A stretch of 64,000 nucleotides of DNA from positions 20,482,201 through 20,546,200 of the forward strand of contig OZ007508.1 of assembly GCA_963931865.1 (NCBI GenBank), given 5' to 3'. The notes under the pieces are model-generated. The model was not told the DNA's origin. It searched no databases and was given only the letters and a program-made list of their open reading frames with translations. The translations under genes were made by a program, and so were the position numbers. This document shows positions 1 to 17,613 of this stretch, in pieces. Position 1 is the first letter of the stretch; the number at the start of each line of letters is the position of its first letter. Source of the DNA: Axinella damicornis. Its lineage: Eukaryota; Porifera; Demospongiae; Axinellida; Axinellidae.

Positions 1-92
1 GTGCCGAAACCATTCCAAATAGGTACGGTATGCCCATACTGGCTGCTATCCCAGCTTGTTACTCCTCTCCCCTTCCCCCCTCCCCAACTCAG

Positions 93-4751
<4,659 letters not shown>

Positions 4752-5091
4752 GGGACTGAACTACATACTACGATTACTTTCTGTGAAGGTGTCCTTCGAA
4801 TTCTAGTGTACTAACTTATAGGTACATGTATGGCCTAGGAATCTGCACATCACTGTACGTTGGTTTGATGTCACCTGCACATCATTGCAATTTTTTTATA
4901 TACATGTCTTTAAAAGCCGACTCCATCCATCTGTAAGCCACAATGTTGACATACCACAACATGATTGTGAAACAACTTCGAAGCCAAATGTTGATATAGA
5001 AGAAAACAAGGTACATGATACAATCATGCAACTCAAACTCAAGAAGCAATGTCATACAGACTAAGAATGTTTGTTACAAGGTCAGCACAGC
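4752..5091. other. Convergent intergenic spacer DNMT1/COP1
   Basis: 340 bp between two converging stop codons. It should hold both 3' UTRs and polyadenylation signals. No ORF or repeat of note was seen. Confidence 0.6.
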
Positions 5092-7480
5092 TTAGCTGCT
5101 CATCTCTAGCACCTGCAGTGGAAAAGCACTAAACTGAACTTTCTTTACCTTGACATGAAATGAGGTGCCTACCTTGATGTGCCCCTGGCTATTGGCCGCA
5201 AGAATAATCCTTGTATCCTGGGAGAACAGGAGTACAAAATATTAGACATAGGTAAACATAAAAGTGGAGTTATTGGGAGCAAGAAGCCCAGTAAGTACTA
5301 GGTGTGGTGGCTTTTAAACAATCCTAAAATTCCACTCAGCATTTAGTGGTGGGGAGCAAAATTATATTCATTAGGTAGAGTCTGGTCCCTAGCATATCAC
5401 ACACAGAAATGACATAATTATTTGATTACCATAAGGTTAAAAGTTTCTCGATCTGTCAGGGCATAGATGCTTTATTATAGGGGTAGGTGATTTTATACTG
5501 CCAAATGAAACTTTCTGAAGCACCACAAGTATGCTCCGGTCCTCAAGAAAACATGCACCTTGCTTGCCCCTGAGGAGCAAACACTGGGAGAGGAACACCT
5601 AGGAAAGATTAAGTGAGCATAATACCTTCCTCCAACACACACTGCTGACAAATTCAGTCAATTCCGGCTGTTGGGAGTCTGTAACACCGTTACTGAGGTC
5701 AGGCTGTGTGTATGTAGATGTAGGTATGGTGTGTGGGTGCGGATGGATTATGCATGGCCAAGGTAGCCACACTATCATGACCAGCATACATGTACTACTC
5801 ACCAGAATGCTCCGGGATACATTGAATCTGTAACTGAGCATTGGGTCTGAGACTTGCTTACTGTAGACGTAGAGGCTGTTGTTTTCACTTCCTACAAGTT
5901 GGTGGGAAAGTGCAGAAGTTTGAGCTTGAAACGTAACAGTTATGCTATGGAAAGGGAGTCATCCTATTCAGCAAGCACGTATGATATTTACAGGTTCTCC
6001 GACGGGTATTCCTCTAACTCCACGTGGGAGATTCTGCCTCACAGCAAGTTGCACCAAGGATCTGATGTTGCACTCTTGACTATATAATTATTAGAACCAA
6101 GGCAGGCAGGCTAGCTTGGCTACACGGAGCCTAACTTTCATGCATAGCACACCAATGCATAACATGTACGTGTCCCTCAAAATTTTGCCAGCTCATGCTG
6201 CTTAGTGCTTACACAACTAACACAAGGGATTGTCCCTCAACTTACCACATGCAATGAAGTTTTTGTTGACAGTCAACCCCACAAAGTTCTTCTCATTGGT
6301 ATGTCCCTTGAAAGTCCTAACACACTGCCCTGACTCCACGTTCCACAGCTTCAGTTCACTGTCTGTGGAACTGTACGGAACATGCCATCATCCACACAAG
6401 GTACCCCATAGTTCATGTGAAACTAAGCTGTAGTTCTGTGTATTAAAGTACATGCTAACAGAAATATTGGAAGCTTAGCAAAATTAATTGCTAACATAGC
6501 ACCCCACTTACGCAGACACAATCTCATTTGGGCTGATGTACTGGACATACGAAACAGCCTTACGGTGCCCCTTCAGCAGGTGCAGTGGCTCTTTAGGGTT
6601 GCGCAAGTCCACACAATGGATGGCATGGTCTACAGGATATGGGAGGAAGAAACTGTCAACTTACCTGACCAATCAGGTAACAGCATTTGGTCAATGGATT
6701 GACAACAATGCAAAGCTATTGCATTTGCGATAGAGATGCAACAGCTGATATTTACATCCAATGACTATAAGACAATGTGGGCAAGTTACCTGCACAGCCA
6801 TAGGCCATGTGGTATTGGTTTGCTGGACGGAATCGTACACAACAAACATTCGCTTTGGTAGGCATAGAGAAGATGCTGTGTGGACGGCTGGCACACCACA
6901 GCTTCACTACAGGGTGGAAAGACATTAGGAGAGAGCAAATCAAATTAGCAGGAAGAGTCATGGAGGGTGGCTGTGTGATCACAAAGTTGTCTGTGCACTG
7001 ACCTGTGCAATCGTCAGAGCCAGAGGCAAAGAGGTTGGGCTCACAGAGGTTGTAAACAACTGACCACACCCTCTTGCTGTGTTCCTGGGAGGGGGACAAA
7101 ACAGCATAGGAGGTAGCAGTGTATACTAGACTTCAGATACAGTTGTTGTAAACTACAGTACTCCTGAGGGTGTGCACTGCAGTGATACAAAAGCGTGTAT
7201 ACCTGGTGTGTCACCAGCCTCTTCCCAGTAGCAGTGTCCCACACGCACACACACCCATCATAGTCACTGGAGGCCAGTGTGGACTTGTGGTAGGGGTTGT
7301 AGCACACAGAGCTTGAGGGAGGGAAGGAGGGAGCTGGTCGCTCAATGTACACACTGCGCACTGTCGGGTTATGTGATGATGTGTGGTTGTATATACCTCA
7401 GTTTAGAGTTGCAACTCATCTCCTGAACAGGATAGTGGTTGGTGAACCCAGTGTTATAGATGACATCATGGTAACTAAAT

Positions 7481-7516
<36 letters not shown>

Positions 7517-9446
7517 GGCAACAATGTTAGGGACCAGCAAATTCTGCAAGCAGACAAAGTTAATTAGAAAACAAGCTTGATATGACAGGTGTGCATGTGC
7601 ATGTGCACGATGCCAGTGCTATTTCGTCACCTTGATCTTCTTGGTAACTCCAGCGACGGCAAAAAATTCAGCATCCCTGTCAAACTCAATGCTGGAGACA
7701 ATATTGCATCCACTGCCCGGATCACCGTAACTCAGTGAGGAGACCTCACGAAACGTGGAGAATCGTGTAAAGTTACGGAGTCCACCACTGAATTCGTCTA
7801 GCAGGTCAGTGCTGTCATCAGTCGCCAGGTCTACACCTGTAAGAGCAGCACACATCAGCCAACACAATACACACAACACAAATGCAAGAATTCTTCCTCA
7901 GGGACTACTTGTAAAAAGATAGGCTCTTCAGTTACTGGACTAATCTCCCCCTGAGTTGTGGCCCCTCACCCTCCGCTGGTATCTTGGTGGTGAAGTAATC
8001 TTGTAGCAATTCCTCAAAGTTTGAGTGGACCCGAACCTTCCTGCTGGCCACAAGTCCTTTGAGGGGCAGGCTCCCTGGGGAGGCATCACTGCTAGAGGAA
8101 GGGTGCTCCTGCTGCTCCTCTGGAGAGGGGGAGATTGTGGGGACAACTGCCTGCTGCTCCTGGGAGACAGTGGAGGAGGAGGAGGAGGAGGAGGACGACG
8201 ACGATGATGAGGAGGAAGAGGAGGAGGAGGAGGTGGTGGAGGAGGAGGAGGAGTTGATGGACTCCAGCAGGTCTCCATGCGGCCTAAGTTTCTCCTTGAC
8301 GACATCAAGGTCCTCCTCAATTGTGCTCAGTTGCTTCTGGAGCATCTCCAACTCCTGCAGTGGACACAACAGAGACACACGAGTAGTGCTGGGCAATATT
8401 TCAATATTGCCGATGATTAACAGCCACACATTGATATCACATACTTGGGGTGAGCCTGAGCAAGTCCCACACTAGTGTGACTTCATTGCGCAGTGCGTAT
8501 GTGTGCTCGCTTGCTTGCTTGCTTGGACCGACCACTTTCCGTTGCACGTGCACAATAATATTCGAACCTATGTACTTCCTCGATGCAAGGAATGGTGAAC
8601 AGTCTACCTGTTCGATGGAAGATGGCAGCAACAAAGACTCGTATTCATTTGCTAGAGCAGGAAGTGAACCATGAACATTCTGCCTCCTCGGTGGCATGGA
8701 CCTACTGCTATGGCTGGTGACGTACCTGTTAGACTGCTTCAGCTAACGCTACATAACCTGACTGTGATGTGAACAAGTATACGCTCATAACTTCTGTGGC
8801 CTGCTATGCCGATTGCCCAGTCACATTCTGATGACAGTCATGTGAATGCCATGCATGTCCTGCATGTGCATGCACTTCGCTTAGGCTTGCCCTCCAATGT
8901 CCTGCATTCCACTAGTTTTATTGATATCAAGATAATTATCATCGTGACAATACATTGACCGTCACACAGTGCACAATGTTGAATCGAAATGTAGCTGCAT
9001 TCCATAGGTTTACATAACCAATACTGTCCATCCATGTTTCCATGCAGGTGTCAATATTATTCATAGTGTGATATAATTATCGTAATGGTTTTTGATACGC
9101 CCACCACTATACACGAGGCACTATAGCATTGTTTCCAGCACATTTGCAGGAGGAAAAGCAGCCTTGCAACTCATGCAAGTCCAAACTAGTTGTGACGTTT
9201 CAGTGCATGACGCAATTTTCATGATGAAGTTCCTAAACGTGATTGGTATTGGCAACTTCCTGGCAGCGGAAGTAGAGTTTGAAGACATGAACGTTGTCAG
9301 GCTAATGAACCAACAAACATTGTGCACATGCGAGGTATGTGTCCTAAATGATGGATGATAGAAAACACAAAACTGGCCTTCTCCTTGCGTCGCTTTCCCT
9401 CTGTCAGGAAATCAAGCAGAACAACGTTCGAACAGAACTCCTCTTG

Positions 9447-9506
<60 letters not shown>

Positions 9507-12500
9507 ACGTGTGTGCGGGGACGAAGGCATACAGACATGATGAAGATTGCATTTTGGAACCACACATAGCAGGGTTTAAACTTCTCACTACATGTACATG
9601 TACACTGCACTCCTCCAGTAGCCCCACGCTCCAAGGCCGACATCCTGCTGTAATGCACACACTATACCTGCTTGTCCAGGAGAGGCAAGTACAATATCCC
9701 ACAGCGTCCCAGCTCAGTCACACTGTGGTGCATGGCCTAAGCATTTGCCTACAACACATCTGGTTATGTCCAGCCTATGCCACAGTGCGACTGGCTCAGC
9801 TAGGGGAGGACAGCAATGCCCCAAAGTTTCCCAGCATGATTGCCTCTGTGGACAATCAGGCTCAACTAGGGGGGAGGGGTCCGATCCTTGTTCTGAAACA
9901 AGCCATCTGTGGATGTGGTATGTGGTGGAGTTCACACACAGCACATTAGCAGCTCAAACATCCATACATGAACACTGCACTCTCATACATGGATATGTAT
10001 GTGCAGGAGCTTATGAGCGGCGAAGCCGCAAAGGAGCGTGCAACTACCGCATACGCCCGAGTGCCGTCGAAATCCAAATTATTAGCTAGCGAACTTCCAA
10101 ATATGGAAACCTGTTCTTCAATCTAGTGTCATAATGATGACATGAAAACCCACGTGTTCTGTGGTAGCGATGTGAGAAGTCGCTCAGTGGAGCGCCTTTG
10201 ACCTAGCCGCAGTGAAATGGCCAAGCGAACGGGTGACAGTGAAATCGATTTGCCACAAAAACGTCGTAGATTTGAAGATCCCGGGACCCCTCACTGTTTG
10301 AAGACGCCTTCCTCTTCGTCACCAAAACGGAAATACGTAAGTAATTAGGATTTGGACGAACCGGAGTTACACGCTCCTTCGCGGCTTCGCCGCTCATAAG
10401 CTCCTGGTATGTGGTGTGAACGTATCTCCACCAGTAGACTGTCAATAGAATGTGATGCCGACATTCCTCGTACAGATAACGTTCATATTTCACTTCAGGC
10501 AGTCTGTTAATTTTACCGGGCCTACCTGTTCACATTTGGTCATCCGCTGCTGCATGGCAGCAAAGAGCAGGGGGAAGTCTGGGCAAATGAGTGAGAGAGG
10601 CGAGGAGAGGGGAAGAAAGTGGGAGAAGCAGAAGGGGATTTGGAAATCATAATAACAAGTGAGTCTTTAAAAGACTTGATGTGTCTCGGCACGACTTGGT
10701 ATCAGCTAGAATCATGCAGAGGACATGGCAGCTGCTTAACCCTTTATTATGACTGCAAAACCTGTTAGCTATGAGACTTTCAGCTTAAGTGAGCGTCAAT
10801 ATCCTTGGAGGTTCTGTGTGAGCAAGGGGTGGGTCAGGAAGGTTCACCCAAAGGGTGAAAGCAGTATGGTCGTGTCTGGGCTTGATGTTTAGTCAACACC
10901 TTGGCCAATTCTTTCAGCACTTATCTATATAGCTAGCTAGCTAGCTAGCTAGAGCTAGCTAGCTAGAGCTAGCTAGCTAGAGCTAGCTAGCTAGAGCTAG
11001 CTAGCTAGAGCTAGCTAGCTAGCTAGCTAGAGCTGAGTGAGTTAGTATGCACTTGGGATGGCTGAGTGCAGCACACTGGATGAGTGAGTATTCATTGTCC
11101 TGAATTAAGTACTATAGCTACGTAGCAGCAGTCTTGATAAGAGGATTCATGAGCAGCCATGCAAACCCATAATCACGTTTGAAGATCTACTTGCAGGCTA
11201 TAAATACGTTTGACACCCTATTAAGAGTGTAGACATGCAGCACTTGCGCGCGCATTGCGAAAAGCGACGTACGTACGTACCTACGCATCCAGCACTGTGT
11301 CTCGGTCGGCACTTCGGTGCCGAGACAAAAATGCCTTTCCTCATGTAGTTCGCAGTACACATCTGGGTGTCTTCAAAAATTGGAGGTACATATGTACCGT
11401 TGCCGCAACTTTGTTTACAGCAGCAACGATATGTCAACACATAACTGCCGCTCCCATGTAGGCAAAGTCAAATGTATACTTAGGAAGCAGGCTCGCCACA
11501 GCACTCATGAGTTCCTGGATATGTACCCTACATGATTGAGACAACACTTCCTCACTTGCTGATGGTGATAGGGAAGTGAAACTGACCATTTACAACAAAT
11601 GTACACAGATTCCTGGGAATGGTCGTGCACGTACAAGCAGAGGATACTAGGTACTAAGTCCCTTTCTCTCCTCCCACTAGGCCTGGGAATGAGGCTACAG
11701 TACCCAATGCTTTGCTTGACTATAGGCAGTGGTCCCTGCTGACAATGAAGGAGGAGAGGAGGAGGGACGTAAAGATAGGTTGAGGTTGAACCAGTACTGC
11801 CATCTACTCACACCATATACATCAGCATCACATTGCATGCAGCATGTACCTCTATCATCAACCTGCTCTGACAGTCTTATCACCTCATCAACCTTGGGGC
11901 TGGCCTGGGAAAGGGAGGGACAACAGCTGAAGAATACACATGTAGATACTTTCACACATACACACACACTCACCTTCTCCAATTCTCTATTGGCCTGGGC
12001 CTGAAGCCGGTACTTGGTGACCACGTCGTTCACTAGGTGGGAAGGATCAATGGTTAATCCTGCAAGATCTGGAGTTCAAATCAATACCTATCCCAGCAGG
12101 ACACAGAGAGCTCTCACATGAGAAGTTGGGATGGATTGGGTTCTGCATGGGCAGTCCAGACTTGCACACCGGGCACTGCGGGGACTGGGCCAACGTGCGC
12201 GTGATGCACTTGAAGCTAAAGGAGGGAGCCAGCAGTCATTATGTGACCACAATGGCAAGTTAGTCCGGCCCCCAGATCACAACAATACCAGGCACTCTGC
12301 CCACTTCCCTAATTAATGCTGGGACTCCAGAGCCAGCCTTCCCCCCCCCCCCCCCCCCCCCCCCCCCCCACCCCCACTTCCTGAGCCAGACAGCATACCA
12401 GAAACTGTGTCCACAGACAGTGACATAGCACTCCTCCCAGACTTCAAAGCAAATGGGACTGCAGGATGAAACAAGCACAACAATGATGTGTAAACCAAAC

Positions 12501-13634
12501 TGTGACATCAATACAGTGGTGAATATACTTGTGGTCAAGCTTGTGATTACATTGCACAGCTGGGCAAAACCTAGCCTCGTTCCCAGGCCATTTTGGGAGG
12601 GAGAAACGGCCTGGCAACATCCGCCAGTTCAAACTGTTTACAGACGTAACGTCACAGCAATTGCATACCTCATTCAATCAGTGAAGTCCACGTGATACTT
12701 CTGATATTTTCACCGGCTGAGAACGGTCCTTTCCTGCTCGTGGAAGCAGCTGTTTGTGCAGGTTCTGCGACGGAAGGCCAGCAGAAGACGAAAGAACTAA
12801 AGTCGTCGTGCAGAGCACCTACACTAGCGCGATCGAGCGATCAACTATTGTGATGAATGGGCGTGACTGCGACGGTTCAGCACATGACGCAATTCGGTTT
12901 ACTGTTGTCATGTGACAGCGAGCTGAAATGACTTCCAACTCTCTGGCAGCGGAAGTAAACAGTTTGAACTGGCGTAAGTTGCCAGGCTGTTTCTCCCTCC
13001 CAAAATGGCCTGGGAACGAGGCTAGGCAAGACCCAACAAGACCAAGACTGGTCACTCACTGTACCAGGCAGCACCATGCATGCGAAGAAAGACAATCTCT
13101 AGCCCAGGTACTCTTCTAGTCTGGGTACCTCTCCTACAAGTGTAGCAGGCCAGACTCAGAGAAAGTATCGCCGCATGCAAGCCCAACATTGGTCGCTCTC
13201 GACAACAGCTCGAAGTTTGCTGTTGCGTAAGTGGAATGACAGCACCAAAAGGGGCACATGCGGTGCTGCTGTGGAACTCCAATTGCGCATGCTTCGACAA
13301 CGCCTGAGAGGATTATTTCCCAATGTGGCGGTAAGTGACCGCAAAAGGGGCGCGCGTCTACGGATCACGTGCTTATACAGTCAAAATTTAAATTTTATAT
13401 TAATTTTAGTAACACTCAGCATTCTAGGAACGTTGCATGCCCTCTCGCCGCTTTCGCTTGGTGGCGCGGGATTGCATACACAGGCGAATACATGATAGAT
13501 AATGAGGGGGTAGGGGCAACTCACCAAATAAGGTCATTGTGCTGCAATTTTGCTGGTGGCTCATCGCCAGAGCTTTGCCCCTGCAAGGACGCCGAACGCT
13601 TCCTCTTACGGCCGGGCCTATCACCACTGGACAT
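5092..13634 (-). CDS. COP1: E3 ubiquitin-protein ligase COP1 (RING, coiled coil, WD40)
   Basis: Substrate-recognising RING E3 that works with CUL4-DDB1/DET1 to ubiquitinate transcription factors. Exons, 5' to 3': 13525-13634 (start [14 protein letters not shown], an NLS-like stretch), 12399-12458, 12118-12215 (C3HC4 RING: CPIC...CGHSFC..C...CPVC), 11974-12032, 11850-11904, 10526-10578, about 9369-9446 (3' end uncertain), 7970-8354 (coiled coil plus a long Ser tract), 7631-7836, 7396-7482, 7203-7311, 7003-7084, 6790-6906, 6512-6629, 6246-6370, 5803-5891, 5626-5692, 5173-5217, 5092-5112. The WD40 part has [44 protein letters not shown] and ends [17 protein letters not shown]. Phases join correctly almost throughout. 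The Ser tract is encoded by a TCC-type trinucleotide run (8168-8257) and is probably length-variable. The introns carry several small transposons. The start is head-to-head with POLH. Confidence 0.95.
7484..7513. repeat. (GT)n microsatellite
   Basis: Pure GT run immediately beside the 3' splice site of the COP1 exon ending at 7482. On the transcript strand it is (CA)n ending in CAG. Confidence 0.85.
8168..8257. repeat. GAG/GAC trinucleotide repeat coding a poly-Ser tract of COP1
   Basis: Runs of GGA and GAC triplets on the plus strand. Read on the minus strand in the COP1 frame they give about 25-30 serines, interrupted by two threonines. In-frame length polymorphism is likely. Confidence 0.8.
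8445..8914 (-). mobile_element. Interspersed element family 2, copy 1
   Basis: Begins TTGGGGTGAGCCTGAGC and ends GCTTAGGCTTGCCCTCCAA in inverted orientation, followed by TGTCCTGCATTCCACTA, which is shared with the second copy at 47908-48472. On the minus strand it carries an ATG-initiated open exon ([12 protein letters not shown]..., from about 8697) that runs to SIEQ and then a donor-like GTAGAC. The equivalent donor position is kept in copy 2. It sits in a COP1 intron. No transposase was seen. Confidence 0.7.
9100..9295. mobile_element. Diverged relative of the 12571-13025 element
   Basis: Shares GCATGACGCAATT and CTGGCAGCGGAAGTA blocks, and a left block resembling GGCAACatccgccagTTCAAACT, with the element at 12571-13025. 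The inverted ends are eroded. It lies in a COP1 intron. Confidence 0.5.
9447..9504. repeat. (GT)n microsatellite
   Basis: About 29 GT units directly upstream, in transcript sense, of the COP1 exon ending at 9446. Confidence 0.9.
10005..10405 (+). mobile_element. TIR element with about 36-bp inverted ends and an internal ATG exon
   Basis: Left end AGGAGCTTATGAGCGGCGAA continues to about 10040. The right end 10370-10405 is its inverted copy. The 9-bp flanks TGTATGTGC and GGTATGTGG match at 7 of 9 positions. Inside, an ATG at 10217 opens 40 codons rich in basic clusters ([17 protein letters not shown]), and the frame runs exactly into a donor GTAAGT at 10337. It could be a non-autonomous transposon retaining a transposase first exon, or one carrying a captured host exon. 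Related end sequence occurs in the hairpin 36563-36748. Confidence 0.75.
10929..11035. repeat. CTAG/AGCTAG palindromic simple repeat
   Basis: Tandem CTAG and CTAGAG units about 100 bp long, self-complementary throughout, in a COP1 intron. Confidence 0.85.
12338..12370. repeat. Poly-C tract (G-run on COP1 transcript strand)
   Basis: About 30 consecutive C residues in the intron between the two COP1 RING exons. Its length is error-prone in sequencing. Confidence 0.85.
12571..13025. mobile_element. TIR element with about 70-bp inverted ends
   Basis: Left end CCTAGCCTCGTTCCCAGGCC, followed by ATTTTGGGAGGGAGAAACGG, is repeated inverted at the right end with only a few mismatches over about 70 bp. 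The 9-bp flanks GGCAAAACC and GGCAAGACC match at 8 of 9. No transposase, so a non-autonomous (MITE-like) element. The same TAGCCTCGTTCCCAGGC end recurs elsewhere in the window. Confidence 0.85.
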
Positions 13635-14232
13635 CTTGCCTGGACAACGCAATACACAGGAATAAATTCAAACACTGTACAAATATACCTACGTACCACA
13701 GCCAGTTGCAATCACAAAGTCCCCATCAAAATTGACCGTGGAGGTGGCCGCAGTACGAGTACAAAACAAATTTAAGGCAGTCACGTTTGCTACTCTGACA
13801 AGTGTAAGCTCTCCGAAACGTTGATCCCTCTCACGTGCCTCAAGTCCGGGCCCAAGGCTAGCGGAGCTACTAGTCCAGACTTTGCCCCATGCACTGCATA
13901 CACAGACAAGCTCACCCACTATGACAGCACACTTCACAGGACCTGAAGACGGTGAAAAACAGGAACAGCTCGAGACGTACCAGACTGAAGTCTGTCGACG
14001 TCGACAATAAATTTTTGTCAACACAGCATGTACCAGCGTGCACAGGGCAAGCATAAACACGCACAGCGGATCGCGGACTGGGCGCGGGCATGCACAAACG
14101 CATGTTACAGTTAGCCTCGTTCCGGAATTCCAAGGCCCACACTCGTGGGCGTGGAGGCCTGGGAACCAACCAAGTCCATGATCCAGTACTGTAAGTGATA
14201 ATAATTATTCGTGACTGCATATACGCATAGAC
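13635..14232. promoter_or_regulatory. Head-to-head promoter region of COP1 and POLH
   Basis: About 600 bp separates the two divergent start codons. An acceptor-like CAG lies 4 nt upstream of the COP1 ATG, with a possible donor at about 13695, suggesting a noncoding first exon for COP1. No core promoter element was identified. Confidence 0.5.
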
Positions 14233-14424
14233 ATGCAGTTGAACTCTGCACGATGCGCTTCCCGCGGCAGCCGTGTGACGGTGCTGGTGGACATGGACTG
14301 CTTCTACGTGCAGGTGGAGCAGAGAAAGGACCCCAGCCTGCGGGGGAGGCCGTGCGCGGTCGTGCAATACAAGCAGTGGCAGGGAGGAGGGTGAAGCTAC
14401 GTGTACACACACACACACACACGT

Positions 14425-14463
<39 letters not shown>

Positions 14464-17386
14464 TTGGTCCCTCATAATTTGAATGAGTGACCCGTGTTAC
14501 TGCTCTGCAGCATTATAGCAGTTGGGTATGAGGCAAGGAAGTTTGGGGTATCGCGACTTCTACGGGGAGACGAGGCAATGCGCAGATGTCCCGAGCTCCA
14601 GCTTGCTCGTGTCCCTGAACGGAGGGGAAAGGCTGACCTCTCCTGCTACCGTCAAGCTTGGGCAGAGGTGATGCAGATTCTTGCCAAATTTTCAGACTGC
14701 ATTGAGCGTGCCAGTGTTGACGAGGCATTCCTGGACATCACAGACTGTGTGCACAAGCGAATTCAGCAGTTGGGCTTCCAAAGGGTGAAGGCATCCATGC
14801 TTCCTGGCACCCATGTGGCAGGGTTTCACCCTAGGGAAGCAGGTGGTGCCAGTCCGGAGACAGCGGAGCACTCTCTCGAAGAGAGCAAACACTCACTGGA
14901 AATCAGTGAACATTCACTGCAAGGCAGAACTGTGGAGTGTGAGGATGGCCTTAACCCTGTAAACTATGGACATGATCCACTTGGTACTATGGTGGATGGT
15001 GTTCTGAGTGACAAGGAGGAGGAGGGGGAGGAGGAGGAGGGGGAGGAGGAGGGCACTAGTACAGCCAATGTGGGTGGGGAGAGGAATCGTGAAGGGATGC
15101 TGTCGGAATGGCTGGAAGGAGGAGAAGGTCTCTCATTGGCGGTGGGGGCTTTAGTTGCCATGGAGATGAGGCAAGCAGTGCTGGAGGGGACTGGGTTCAC
15201 CTGTTCAGCTGGCATTGCACATAACAAGGTACCTAGCTAAGCTCTTCATGTGGAACCCGCGTATGGTCGACACCTAACGTCTCTACGTATCAATGTGAAA
15301 CGCGCATACTGTGCATATACCTAGTCTCTCAATGTGAAGCAGGCATACTGTGCGTAGTGCATGCACAGTATGATTGTGTGAGATGTGTGCCTTCCACCAG
15401 ATGCTTGCGAAGTTGGCTGCTGGCATGAACAAGCCCAACCAACAGACCATCCTCCCCGTGCCCTGTGTCCCCACTGTCTTCAGTGCAACTCCCATCAGGA
15501 AAATGTGAGCCACTGTGATCTTATGGGGGCTTATGATCTCCACTGCTTCTCTGGCAACGAAATGAACTATCCCTTCTCCTCAGCCGCCACCTTGGGGGTA
15601 AGCTGGGCCAGCAGATAGTGGAACGCCTTGGGATTGAGACCGTCGGTCAGCTGAGGGGATACTCACTCTCCATGTTGCAGAAGACGTTTGGAACCAAGAC
15701 TGGGTGAGTCTCATGCACAGGGTGCAGTGGCTGTAAGCTACAGGCACATTGTTTGCGAGGACTAATGTCTTGCCATCTGCTCCTGTAGCTGCTGGCTGTT
15801 TGATCGCTGCCGTGGGGTTGATCACGAGCCTGTGCGGCCACGGACCATAGTCCAGTCCATTGGTTGTGGGAAAAACTTTCTAGGGCGAGAAAAGCTCACC
15901 ACTGTTCAGAAAGTGAGAAGAGTGTGTTGTGGTTATACTGCATGTGTGTGTGTACAACGTCACCCTGTGCATGTGATGGTGTCCCCAGGTGTTGTACTGG
16001 CTGGAGCAGCTGGTAGCAGAGATTGTGGAGAGACTTGTGGTGGACCAGAAAGAGGTAATGAGGTACCTGGATGATCCAACACGTTGCTTTACGCTGATAT
16101 GTTGCTAAGCCTTCTCTTCTTCATTGGCAAGCTTGAGATTGAAAGAGGTTCCCTTCTCTGGTAGAACAACAGGTGTGCTGAGCTGCTGACCGTGCAATTC
16201 CACCCCGAGGAAGCATCAACTTCTCTTTCTCGCTCCTGCCCTCTCCCACCCTCTCTGGACCCCCAGGCTATTGTGAGGGGAGTTTGGACCATCATGTGTA
16301 GGGGGCACTCCACACCTAGGAGCGTTGATCCCTCTGGGGCAACACCACTGGGATGGTGCGTGTGCGTGTGTACGAATGGGCTGGGGGGTACTATTCGCAG
16401 CAAACAATATGGGATGTGACATCACATGAAGGTGTGTTAATTAGAGAAGCCATAAGCTAGCGCCTCTTACTATGTGGCTGGCCTGGGAAGGAGGATCTGA
16501 AAGGTGAGTTTGTCCTACTTGTTGCACTAGCCTACTATAGGCTTGCACATCCATGCAGACGCTCGCACGGGAGTCTGGCTTACCTCACAGCTTGTGATCA
16601 CCTGAAGCTGTTGGTTACCACTTGAACGGATTCTGAGAATGAGCCCCACCAAATCTGCTATGCCCAATTTGGTACCTGCAAATATCAGTGACCTTGAGAT
16701 ATGGGAGCCCCCTCCCCCAAATTACATTGCACCTGCACTACTTCATCCTATGCAGGAGTGGTGGGCTTGTGAACCTGTCTCTGATGGCCAGCAGGTTCAT
16801 CCCACGTGAGAGGCTCGGCACTGCCTCTACTCTGCACGCCTTCCTGGAACCTCGGAACAAGTCGAACACACCTCCATCCCACCAGCGCCCAGGTGGTTCA
16901 GAGTCGCAGCTCCCAGGCAGTTCAGAGTCGCAGCACCCAGGCAGTTCAGAGTCAGCCGGTGGTGGGCCTGGAAGAATTGACATGGATGTGTTCCAGGCTC
17001 TCCCTGTAGACATCCAGCAGGAGGTACTCCCACAGACACACCATCACAAGGATCGGAAATCCTCCACAAGCTCTCCTGATATCAAAAGATACTTCACAAC
17101 ACACAGTGGGAGGGACAGACGTGTGAGTGGCAGCAGAGATGACTTTGCTCCTCCAGCAAAGAGGCAGCGAGGTGATGAGGAAGAAGGTGAGGTGTGTGAG
17201 AAGTGCCAGCAAAGTGTGCCTGTGTGGAGGGCGGAGGAGCATAGGGACTACCACTTTGCTCTGGAGCTGCAGAGGGAGGAGGAAGAGAGGCAGGAGAGGA
17301 GAGCGGTGATGTCACAATCAGGGAATGGGAAACAGGTTGGCAAGAAACGTGCCAACTCAATCCAAAACTTCTTTGCAAGGCAGTAA
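14233..17386 (+). CDS. POLH: DNA polymerase eta (Y-family translesion polymerase)
   Basis: Bypasses UV photoproducts at stalled forks. Exons: 14233-14390, 14511-15228, 15401-15504, 15584-15703, 15789-15912, 15989-16054, 16165-16272, then 16756-17386. Phases fit through 16272. The last exon starts in a phase that implies one unresolved exon between 16273 and 16755. Catalytic motif VLVDMDCFYVQVE supplies the first metal ligand, and IERASVDEAFLDIT the Asp-Glu pair. The little-finger region follows (TIGCGKNF). The C-terminal exon has a UBZ zinc finger CEKCQQSVPVWRAEEHRDYH and a terminal PIP-box-like IQNFFARQ. An acidic Glu-rich insert (15015-15050) enlarges the finger/palm region compared with vertebrate orthologues. 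ATG 14233 is chosen because it is in frame with the conserved domain; a nearby ATG at 14251 is not. Confidence 0.94.
14403..14461. repeat. (CA)n microsatellite
   Basis: Two adjoining CA runs in the first POLH intron. Confidence 0.9.
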
Positions 17387-17613
17387 CATGTATGGCATTA
17401 TAAGTTAGCCTCAGTCCCGTGCAGGGCCACAAATGACTGATCGAACTCGAGGCTCAATCCATCAGATTCTGTGGATCGAATTGAGGTGATTTGTAGCATC
17501 AAAATTACATTACAATTTGTAGAACTGGAATGAGAATGAGAGAGGTTACATACCGGTACTTTATTGTACATAAATACAACATGTTGGGAAATATGAGGAA
17601 CAAAGCATGACAG

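Noticed and set aside
13700..14060. Minus-strand ORF of 123 codons upstream of COP1
   Set aside because: No recognisable domain. It may overlap a noncoding first exon of COP1, but the coding claim is unsupported.
16273..16755. A missing POLH exon
   Set aside because: Phase shows that one exon should lie here, and several acceptor/donor pairs were tried (for example after 16320 and 16558), but none gave a stop-free frame with convincing similarity, so none is listed.
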